40,746 bases of DNA. It comes from Candidatus Eisenbacteria bacterium (GTDB lineage Bacteria > Eisenbacteria > RBG-16-71-46). The notes beneath the pieces were generated by a model. The model was not told the DNA's origin. It did not search any database and saw only the letters and a program-made list of their open reading frames with translations. A program made the translations under genes and the position numbers. This document shows positions 33,814 through 40,746 of this stretch, one piece after another. Numbering within the stretch: the stretch's first letter is position 1; every line of letters starts with the position of its first letter. The stretch covers positions 1-40,746 of the forward strand of contig JABFRW010000094.1 of NCBI GenBank assembly GCA_013140805.1, given 5' to 3'.

Positions 33814-35655
33814 TCAGTTTCCCGCTCCCGCCTTCTTTTCGATCCGCGCCCACGCGTCCTTCAGCGTGACCGTGCGGTTGAAAATCGGCCGCTCGTGACT
33901 CCATTCCGCAAGGTCGGGGACGAAATAGCCGACACGCTCGAACTGAACACACTCCCCTGGCGAGGCGACCGCGAGGGCGGCCTCAAGCTTGCAGTGGGCC
34001 AGCACTTCGAGCGAGGCCGGATTGAGATCTGCCACGAAGTCTTCCCCGTCGGCGAGATCCTCGGGATTCTCGCGCGTGAAGAGCGTGTCGTAGAGGCGCA
34101 CTTCTGCATCGACCGCATGTTCGGCCGAGACCCAATGAATCGTGGCCTTCACCTTGCGCCCGTCCGCCGCGTTGCCGCCTCGAGACTCCGGGTCGAAAGC
34201 GACACGGATCTCGATCACCTCGCCGGAACCGGGATCCTTGATGACCGACGTACACCGCACGAAATACGCGCCGCGCAATCGCACTTCAGCCCCCGGGCTC
34301 AGCCGAAAGTACTTGGGTGGCGGAATCTCGCGGAAGTCGTCGTGCTCGATCCACAACTCGCGAGAGAATGCCACGTCGCGCATACCCGCCGCGGGGTCTT
34401 CCGGGTTGTTGCCGATCGGGAAGTGTTCGACCAGGCCTTCGGGGTAGTTCTCGACCACCACCCTGAGCGGCCTCAAGACCGCCATCCGACGCAGGGCGCG
34501 GCGATTCAGCTCCTCGCGAACGCAGTGTTCGAGAAGCGCGAGTTCGACGCGATTCTCTCGCCGGGCAATGCCGATGCGTTCGGCAAAGTCGCGCAGGGCT
34601 GAAGCCGGGTATCCACGCCGCCGCATGCCGGCGATGGTCGGCATGCGGGGGTCATCCCATCCGCGGACGTGACCTTCGTTCACGAGGCGCAGTAGCTTGC
34701 GCTTGCTCATGAGCGTGTGGGTGAGGTTGAGGCGGGCGAACTCGTACTGGTGCGGGACCGGTCGTGGCAGATCGAGTGATTCCAGCAGCCAGTCGTACAA
34801 CGGACGATGAGGTACGAATTCCAGCGTGCAGATGCTGTGTGTGATGCCCTCGATGTAGTCCGAGAGTCCGTGCGCGAAGTCGTACAACGGATAGACACAC
34901 CAGCGGTCGCCGGTGTGGTGGTGCGCGAGGTGACGAATCCGATACAGCACCGGATCGCGCAACCAGACGTTCGGTGACTCCATGTCGATACGCGCTCGGA
35001 GCGTCCGGGACCCGTCGGCGAACTCGCCAGAGACCATGCGACGAAAGAGATCGAGACACTCCTCGATCGAACGATTGCGGTAGAGGCTCGGCTGCCCCGG
35101 GGCGCCCGGCGCCCCACGCATTTGATCGACCTCTTCGGCGGAGTGATCACAGACGAAGGCGTGCCCGTTCTCGATCAGGCGAACTGCCAGGGCATGCAGC
35201 GCGGCGAAGTAGTCGGAGGCGCGAAACGATTCCAGCGGTGCGTCAGTCGCCGCGCCGGCGGGCGCCGCGACGAGTTGATAGTCATCCCGTCCGTCCGTGC
35301 GTGAGTGGGTAGGGGTCGACCCCGCTGCTTTGAGACCGAGGCATCCATCGGCCCAGCCTGCGATCAACCACCGCACGTCCGCGAGGATCGCTGCCTCGTA
35401 CTCGAAGTCTTCCTTGGCGGGATTTGTATCGTCCATTCGCAGGTTGCAGACGCCGCCGAACTGACGGGCGACTCCAAAGTTCAGACAGATCGCCTTGGCA
35501 TGTCCGACGTGAAGGTAACCATTCGGTTCGGGAGGGAAGCGCGTGACCACGCCGCGAACCCGCCCCGACGCGAGATCGCCCTTCACGATTTCGCGAATGA
35601 AGTCCTCGCGCTCGGCAGGAGCGTCCATTGGCGTAGCGAGTGTCTTATCCGACAT
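33814..35655 (-). CDS. glnS: Glutamine--tRNA ligase
   Basis: 613 residues versus about 555 in E. coli. The class I HIGH motif is in PPEPNGYLHVGHAKA (residues 41-55), and KMSKS-equivalent MSKRK follows LTHTL. Also present are MDDTNP, DPVLYRIRHLAHHHTGDRW, YPLYDFAHGLSDYIEGITHS and, in the C-terminal anticodon-binding barrels, ADGRKVKATIHWVS and FNRTVTLKDAW. These match GlnRS rather than GluRS. Between RWL (residue ~97) and SDYF (~148) there are about 49 residues where E. coli has 11, a ~38-residue insertion near the active site. The ATG has no clear ribosome site. The presence of GlnRS implies direct charging of tRNA-Gln rather than sole reliance on GatCAB. Confidence 0.96.
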   Translation of the reverse strand: MSDKTLATPMDAPAEREDFIREIVKGDLASGRVRGVVTRFPPEPNGYLHVGHAKAICLNFGVARQFGGVCNLRMDDTNPAKEDFEYEAAILADVRWLIAGWADGCLGLKAAGSTPTHSRTDGRDDYQLVAAPAGAATDAPLESFRASDYFAALHALAVRLIENGHAFVCDHSAEEVDQMRGAPGAPGQPSLYRNRSIEECLDLFRRMVSGEFADGSRTLRARIDMESPNVWLRDPVLYRIRHLAHHHTGDRWCVYPLYDFAHGLSDYIEGITHSICTLEFVPHRPLYDWLLESLDLPRPVPHQYEFARLNLTHTLMSKRKLLRLVNEGHVRGWDDPRMPTIAGMRRRGYPASALRDFAERIGIARRENRVELALLEHCVREELNRRALRRMAVLRPLRVVVENYPEGLVEHFPIGNNPEDPAAGMRDVAFSRELWIEHDDFREIPPPKYFRLSPGAEVRLRGAYFVRCTSVIKDPGSGEVIEIRVAFDPESRGGNAADGRKVKATIHWVSAEHAVDAEVRLYDTLFTRENPEDLADGEDFVADLNPASLEVLAHCKLEAALAVASPGECVQFERVGYFVPDLAEWSHERPIFNRTVTLKDAWARIEKKAGAGN

Positions 35656-35785
35656 GGCGTTTGGGATTCCGTCGACGGTTGTGCGCGGAGCCGGGCACCG
35701 GGAGGCTCATGGAGTCAACCGTGGGAGATAACGGGATTGGCCGATGCGTGTCCAGTTCGAGAACACCGCCGCGCGCGGAATGAGC

Positions 35786-35815
35786 CGGGCCCCCGCGCAC
35801 TTGCGCGAGGGCCCG
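35786..35815 (-). terminator. Probable terminator of the OmpA-like gene
   Basis: A 13-bp stem with one C-A mismatch (35786-35798 with 35803-35815) and a 4-base loop, 45 bases downstream of the OmpA-like stop on the minus strand. Sequence after it on that strand is only weakly T-rich (GCTCATTCC). It also lies upstream of glnS and would insulate it. Confidence 0.5.
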
Positions 35816-35860
35816 CTGGTGTTGCCCCCTACGATCGCGCGAGCGAAGGGCGAGGCTTGA

Positions 35861-38800
35861 TCAGTTGGAACAGTCGAGCACTCGAGACTGCGGGAATGTC
35901 TGCGCCGCGGGACGCCGAGGCCGCCGAGGCGGGCCAATGGGTTCGATCTGCAAGTCCGCCTCCTGCGGATCCATCGCGATGGGGCGTCCTTCGGAATCGA
36001 GGAACCGCGTCTCGACGCGCCGATTGCGAGCGTGTGCGTACCGCGATCGCTCGGGAGTCAGCAACTCCGACTCGCCGCGAGGCGTGCGGACGATGCGCGA
36101 GTCATCGATTCCCTCGTTCAGCAGATAGGTTGCGACTGCACAGATGCGACACCGCGAGAGCCCCTCGTTGTAGGCGTCGGTTCCGCGCGCGTCGGTGTGT
36201 CCGATCAACTCGATGCGAGCGTCCGGGTAAAGCTTGAGCACCGACGAGATCCTGGCGAGCACCTTCCTCGCTTCGGCATTGAGATCACACTCGTCGAACG
36301 CGAAGTGAACATTGCTCGGAACCCGCAATCCCGGCTCCGGAAGTCGAGGAGCGACGGGCGCCGCGGGAGGCGTGACGGCCGGCGTCGGCGGTAGGGCGGC
36401 CAGCTTGTCCGCAGCCCGCTTCGCCAGATCCTCGGCCTCCTTGAGGTGAGGCACGGTCTCGCATTCACCCTGATTGACCTGCTCGTTGCCCGCCCACGCC
36501 AGTTCGGTCTCGAGGCGCGCCAGCTCGTCGGCGGCCGTGAGGAAGTTGGGATCGCGCTTCATGCGATCGAGCTGCTTCCACAAATCCTCGCGAAGCGCTT
36601 TGGACCCGTTGAGCACCTTCGCCTCGGGTACGTTGGCCGAAGTCGCGGGACTTGCGCCGGTCGCGATCTTCGAAACCAGCGAACGGCCGAGCTCGAATGA
36701 ACTCTCTGCAAAGCCCGTCTCGTCGTTGTCGGTGTATTCGATCTCGGCAATGTCGAGCCAGCTCCGTGCCGCGGCGGCACGCCACGGGTCACGGGCGCGG
36801 CCGGAGAGCCCGTCGAGTCGGTTCTGCCACGCGTCGATCTGCGCGAGATCGCGCGCGATCACCTCGTCGGTGGTGCGCTGCCGAAGCGGGGTGAGTGCGT
36901 CGGGTCCGGGCTCGGCCGGAGACGACTCCCTCACGCGAGCCGCATCTGTCACGGCGGTGGGCGGGACTGCCCCTGCACTGGTCGGGGGGGAAGTTCGGCG
37001 GCCGAACAGCCCCTCGTCGAACTTGAAGCCGAAGCGCACGTACGGACCCCGATCGGTGCGGTCTCCGCCGCCGAGGTCGGCATCGCTGAAGCCCATCACG
37101 TTGTAACCGACACCGAGTCGCAGGTTGCGAACCAGGATCGCGCCCAACTCGACGCCGAGGCCGGTCTGACTGGCGTCGAAGTGATCACTGTAGAGTCCGC
37201 GGCCGATGAGGCCGAGGTCGAAGCGCGGCGTCAGGTCGACGGTCGCGCGCGCCGAGAAGAGTTGAGCGTCGGTGCGAATCGTCAGGCTCTCGCGCTCATC
37301 GGTGAGCCACTTCGCGGCCGCCTTGCCACTGAGTGTCCAGGCTCGCATCGGATGCCAGTTCAGATCGGACGCCAGAATGTGCACGCTGCGTTCGAACGGA
37401 TCATCGCCCGCATCCTTGTCGAATCGATGCTCGTAGCGGGCCAGCGCATCCCACTGATTGCGATCGGTCTGTCTCCAGGCGATTCCGAACTGCGAACGAC
37501 CTTCGGCACGATCCTCATCCGGGGCCAGGAACCACGTGCTACGTGCGAGACCGGTCCAGTCTCTCGCGAGCTTGCGCGCGGCACCGAGGCTACCGAGCCA
37601 CTGTTCGCGATTCGACTCCGTGCGGAACTCGAGCCGCGCCGTGCCCTTCCACGACGGATCGTGCGTGTATTCGAGTCCGCTCGTCACCGAGGTTGCGCTG
37701 CCCGATCCACCGCGAATCGTCTCGATGTGCTCGATGGACCCGTCGACCCGCGTGCCGGGCGAGACCAGCCACCGATTGCGAACACCCATGGCGGCCTGAG
37801 TCTCACGTCCCGCGAAGGCATCGCGTGCACGGTACTCGGTGAACAGATAGCCGTCCCGCAGTTCGTCGCTGGCGATGCCGACCAGCGTGGTTGCACGGTT
37901 CTGTTGATCATTGAGGGCGAAGGGCCCGGCGAATGCGTCGATACTCTCGTGACGAGCGTAGAGGCGCGTCCGAGGTGCGACCTGCGTGTCGGCGCCCAAC
38001 GCCCAGCGGTCAGCGTTTGCGTCATCGAGGCTGACTTCGTACTCGCCGAACGCCGACGACCGCCTGGCGAGCGGCAGATCAGCCGACAGTCGCCCACGAA
38101 CCGATGAGAAGTCGTTCGGTGTCGTACCGACGCTTCCGGGCGTGGCGGGGGTGGCGGTCTCCTCGGCCCAGCGGTAGGCAGCCTCCGCGCTCCACGCGCC
38201 GAAACGTCTGCCGAGCCCAAGTTCGGCGCCGTCACGATGACCGTCGGCCACCAGGTCCTCGGTGCGCAGGTAGCGCGCGAACATCGAAGCGGCTCCCAGC
38301 TGATAGCGCGCGTCAGCACCCAGCTCCTGCCGACCCGGCAGAATGCCAGAGGAAGCGGCATCGAAGCCGCCGTCCACTCGTTGCCCGTAGGTTCGCGCAA
38401 GGAAGCCGCCGCGTTCGAAGCGAGCATCGCCGCGCCATGCATCGGACTTGCGGTCCCCGTCGAACAGCGCGCCTCCCGAATCGCTGTGTGCGAACTCGGC
38501 GCCAAGCGTCACTCCGCTCCAGGGCAAGAGCGTCGCATTGACGCTCGAGAGGCCGTTGGACGCGCTCGGGTCCTCATCGCGCGAGGCGGCGAGGCCGAGA
38601 GTCAGTCGCGGCGACGGGGTGAGCGTCAGCTCGCCACCGTAGACGCCGTAGCCGTCACCGTTGCCTTCGATTTCATAGATGACTCGAATCGACACGGGAT
38701 TGAGTTCCGAATCCACACTCGGCACCGGCTGACGGAAGAGCAGGCGACCGGAGAACGGTTCGAGCGTGTAGTCCGCGAAGCGCATGCGGGGTTCCCGACG

Positions 38801-40746
38801 GAGCACTCTCGAGGGTTGATTGCGATCGCGTACCAGAACCTCGACGACCTCGGTGCCGAGCACGCCGTCGGAGCGGGACAGGGCATACGGTCCCGACACG
38901 CCACGTGCCGCAATCTCGTCGATCACCTGATGCTCTCGTGCCTGAGTGCCGTAGGCGGTCAGTTGGGCGAGACGTCCCCCGATGTGCCCGACGCCACCAT
39001 TCAGGGTGCGTGTGAATGCGCCGAGCTGACGCGCGTCCGCGGCAGGCGTGACGAAGTCGCCGAACATCACGTACGAGGACCCGCGATCCAGTCGCGCGTA
39101 GAGCCGGCTCGAAGACTGGGCGGCGAAGTCGTGCACCGAGGCATCACCGAAGACGTCATAGCCCTCGAAGGGTCGAATGTCACGGAAGCGACGCTTGTCG
39201 GGATCGCGTTCCGAGTCGTAGCGAAGTGTCAGCAGGAAATCCCGGCCGATGTCGCCCTTGGCGAACAGCGCACCGCGAGCGCCTCCGAAGGTGCGACCGT
39301 CGTCGTCGTCGAAGGAAGCATCGCGAAGCGCATCCTCGAAGTCGTCGCGGTGTCCGCTGCAGAGCTCGGCGGTCTTCAGGCGGCGCCAGTCGATGCGACC
39401 CTCGAGGAGTCCTGCCATGAGGAGCGATCGCAGGTTCGGGACGAAGCGGACGGGGAGGGACGATTCCGCGCCATCGATCGTCGCCCGAAGCCTTCCGTCT
39501 GCCGGCGACTGTGATGCCCTCAGCATCACCGTCATCGAGCTGCCGCTCATCGCAACCTGCGTTCCGGGCAACGCCGGATCTTCATCCGGCACCATCCAGG
39601 TCCCGACTGAGCTCTCGAGCGTGACGAGAACCGAGCCGGAGGCCGGCCGGCGCGCGATCCTGACGGGAAGCTCGGAGGTGCCGTCGGCTGGAACCGCGGA
39701 GGCTGAGACCGTCAACCAAAGCGCCTTGCCGATGCCTTCCGGCGCGTCGGTCGAAGCTGACGGGGCGAGGCCCTCGACGAACGGACCCGAGACTTCGCCG
39801 GCGCGGCGACGAGCCTTGACCTCGGCCAGCAAGTTGGGGCCGCAGCCCTGCGGACTGAAGTCCGCGCGATGGAGTTCTCCCTTTCGCAGATCGACGAATC
39901 GGCTCTCTCCATCGAGTGCATTGCGATTGGCCAGGGGTTTGAGCGTCGCATGGGCCGGAAGTGTCGTCGGATCGGCGCGCAGGACATGGAGCCGCGGACG
40001 CACATGTTCGAAGGAGTATTTGCCCTCTGCGTCCGTCACTGAAGAGGTGCCGTCCTCGAGATAGAGCCGCACTCCCGGAATGCCGAGTTCCTCGGGACCC
40101 TGCACACCGTTCGAGTCGCAGTCGCAGTCGAGGAAGACCTTTCCGACGATGATGCCTTCGTCGCTGAAGGGTCCACCCGTGATCTTGACGTCGGCGTCTG
40201 CAACGTTCGAGACGATGCCTGGGACGACTGGAACCGTCGTCGAGTCTCCGGGCGTGCTGGCCTGGGCAATGTTTCTGGCGGTGCCGAAGGCGATGCCGGA
40301 TCGAATCTCGAGACGGTAAAGAAGCGTACGCACCTGTTCCGGGACCACCGTACCGATCGGGAACGTGAGTTGAAGCGTGTTGGCGCCCTCGGGATCGCGT
40401 TGCCGCACCCCGTCCAGTCGCGTCGAACCGCGCACATAGCGCATCCCCGGCGGAATCTGATCGGTGACGCGCACGTTCTCAAGCGTGGTCTGGCCGACAT
40501 TGCGAATCTTCACCGTATACGTCACGACGTCGCCGACCTCGGCAATGCTCGGCGAGGCCTCTTTCTCGATTACGAGTTGACCGGGGGTCGGAACGCCGGT
40601 CGGATCCACGTCGCGGTCGTTGGTCGGGTTGTCATCGCCGGGCGTGCTGACGGTCGCGGCGTTGATCACCTGAGGTACTGCCGCCGGTCCAACACCGACC
40701 GTGAGGGTGAACCTCAAGCTGTCGCCGATCGCGAGTGGTCCCTGAT
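35861..40746 (-). CDS. DUF11 / SdrD-B / beta-barrel / OmpA surface protein (5' partial)
   Basis: Open to the window edge, so the N-terminus is missing; 1627 residues remain. In order: the end of one DUF11 repeat (INAATVSTPGDDNPTNDRD) and a second (VIEKEASPSIAEVGDVVTYT); an SdrD-B/Cna-B-like domain (VGKVFLDCDCDSNGVQGPEE, TDAEGKYSFEHV); two Ig-like sections; then ~700 residues of alternating short beta strands with many aromatic and acidic residues (SYVMFGDFVTPAADARQLGA, VIYEIEGNGDGYGVYGGELT), typical of an outer-membrane barrel. A helical linker (~36480-36930) precedes a C-terminal OmpA domain (VHFAFDECDLNAEARKVLAR, IELIGHTDARGTDAYNEGLS) with the Asp of GHTDARG and the Arg in SRCRICAVA for diaminopimelate binding. 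It likely spans the outer membrane and grips peptidoglycan. Confidence 0.85.
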   Translation of the reverse strand, partial: QGPLAIGDSLRFTLTVGVGPAAVPQVINAATVSTPGDDNPTNDRDVDPTGVPTPGQLVIEKEASPSIAEVGDVVTYTVKIRNVGQTTLENVRVTDQIPPGMRYVRGSTRLDGVRQRDPEGANTLQLTFPIGTVVPEQVRTLLYRLEIRSGIAFGTARNIAQASTPGDSTTVPVVPGIVSNVADADVKITGGPFSDEGIIVGKVFLDCDCDSNGVQGPEELGIPGVRLYLEDGTSSVTDAEGKYSFEHVRPRLHVLRADPTTLPAHATLKPLANRNALDGESRFVDLRKGELHRADFSPQGCGPNLLAEVKARRRAGEVSGPFVEGLAPSASTDAPEGIGKALWLTVSASAVPADGTSELPVRIARRPASGSVLVTLESSVGTWMVPDEDPALPGTQVAMSGSSMTVMLRASQSPADGRLRATIDGAESSLPVRFVPNLRSLLMAGLLEGRIDWRRLKTAELCSGHRDDFEDALRDASFDDDDGRTFGGARGALFAKGDIGRDFLLTLRYDSERDPDKRRFRDIRPFEGYDVFGDASVHDFAAQSSSRLYARLDRGSSYVMFGDFVTPAADARQLGAFTRTLNGGVGHIGGRLAQLTAYGTQAREHQVIDEIAARGVSGPYALSRSDGVLGTEVVEVLVRDRNQPSRVLRREPRMRFADYTLEPFSGRLLFRQPVPSVDSELNPVSIRVIYEIEGNGDGYGVYGGELTLTPSPRLTLGLAASRDEDPSASNGLSSVNATLLPWSGVTLGAEFAHSDSGGALFDGDRKSDAWRGDARFERGGFLARTYGQRVDGGFDAASSGILPGRQELGADARYQLGAASMFARYLRTEDLVADGHRDGAELGLGRRFGAWSAEAAYRWAEETATPATPGSVGTTPNDFSSVRGRLSADLPLARRSSAFGEYEVSLDDANADRWALGADTQVAPRTRLYARHESIDAFAGPFALNDQQNRATTLVGIASDELRDGYLFTEYRARDAFAGRETQAAMGVRNRWLVSPGTRVDGSIEHIETIRGGSGSATSVTSGLEYTHDPSWKGTARLEFRTESNREQWLGSLGAARKLARDWTGLARSTWFLAPDEDRAEGRSQFGIAWRQTDRNQWDALARYEHRFDKDAGDDPFERSVHILASDLNWHPMRAWTLSGKAAAKWLTDERESLTIRTDAQLFSARATVDLTPRFDLGLIGRGLYSDHFDASQTGLGVELGAILVRNLRLGVGYNVMGFSDADLGGGDRTDRGPYVRFGFKFDEGLFGRRTSPPTSAGAVPPTAVTDAARVRESSPAEPGPDALTPLRQRTTDEVIARDLAQIDAWQNRLDGLSGRARDPWRAAAARSWLDIAEIEYTDNDETGFAESSFELGRSLVSKIATGASPATSANVPEAKVLNGSKALREDLWKQLDRMKRDPNFLTAADELARLETELAWAGNEQVNQGECETVPHLKEAEDLAKRAADKLAALPPTPAVTPPAAPVAPRLPEPGLRVPSNVHFAFDECDLNAEARKVLARISSVLKLYPDARIELIGHTDARGTDAYNEGLSRCRICAVATYLLNEGIDDSRIVRTPRGESELLTPERSRYAHARNRRVETRFLDSEGRPIAMDPQEADLQIEPIGPPRRPRRPAAQTFPQSRVLDCSN

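Noticed and set aside
35690-35755. TGGACA plus TTATCT as a glnS promoter on the minus strand
   Set aside because: The -35 fits but the -10 matches only two consensus bases, so I cannot support it.

Overview
The window is high-GC bacterial chromosome, densely coded with no mobile element, CRISPR array or phage module. The envelope genes (SPOR-domain protein, lipoprotein, SurA-like chaperone, OmpA-type peptidoglycan-binding domain) point to a diderm. MutS and MutL with an endonuclease motif in MutL, a fused homocysteine methyltransferase/MTHFR, a GlnRS, and a sigma factor whose region 2.4 reads WIRQSIL as in Bacteroidota would suit a poorly cultivated high-GC lineage near the FCB group (an Eisenbacteria- or Gemmatimonadota-like organism). 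That placement is an inference; no 16S gene is present.

Layout. 1-3525 (+): the end of a TPR/SPOR protein, then mutS. 3566-6334 (-): metH/metF fusion, a four-helix holin-like membrane protein and a YkgJ-type cysteine-cluster protein, in that transcription order. 6419-13818 (+): a secreted S55 (SpoIVB-like) peptidase, a secreted beta-propeller/Ig-like protein, a GT-C-type membrane glycosyltransferase and a DUF4910/M28-type aminopeptidase, closed by a strong terminator. 13873-15513 (-): exported cyclophilin and pgeF/yfiH. 15574-30976 (+): a large SurA/PrsA-like foldase, a GAF/degenerate-GGDEF protein, mutL-miaA, tRNA-Gly, der-plsY-gpsA-merR, tRNA-Pro(GGG), a GT2 enzyme, surE-pcm, tRNA-Pro(CGG), acylphosphatase, an RpoD/RpoS-family sigma factor and apt. 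30966-40746: an EamA transporter (-), a lipoprotein (+), a membrane-anchored coiled-coil protein (-), glnS (-) and the C-terminal 1627 residues of a DUF11/SdrD-B/beta-barrel/OmpA surface protein (-).

How the genes relate. Mismatch repair is represented by mutS and mutL, 16 kb apart; mutL is paired with miaA as in many bacteria. plsY and gpsA overlap and supply glycerol-3-phosphate and lysophosphatidate for phospholipids. surE and pcm overlap by four bases and are followed by a sigma-70-family factor, echoing the surE-pcm-nlpD-rpoS order of Escherichia coli. Many products act in the envelope (S55 protease, propeller, cyclophilin, SurA-like foldase, lipoprotein, OmpA protein).

The most distinctive signal is regulatory. 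At least six genes (mutS, metH/metF, S55, pgeF, mutL, acyP) have a sigma-70-type -35/-10 pair whose -10 ends only 8-12 bases before the start codon, predicting leaderless or nearly leaderless mRNAs. Other genes have ordinary Shine-Dalgarno sites. An orphan promoter at 14689-14717, closely similar to the mutS promoter, points antisense into pgeF.
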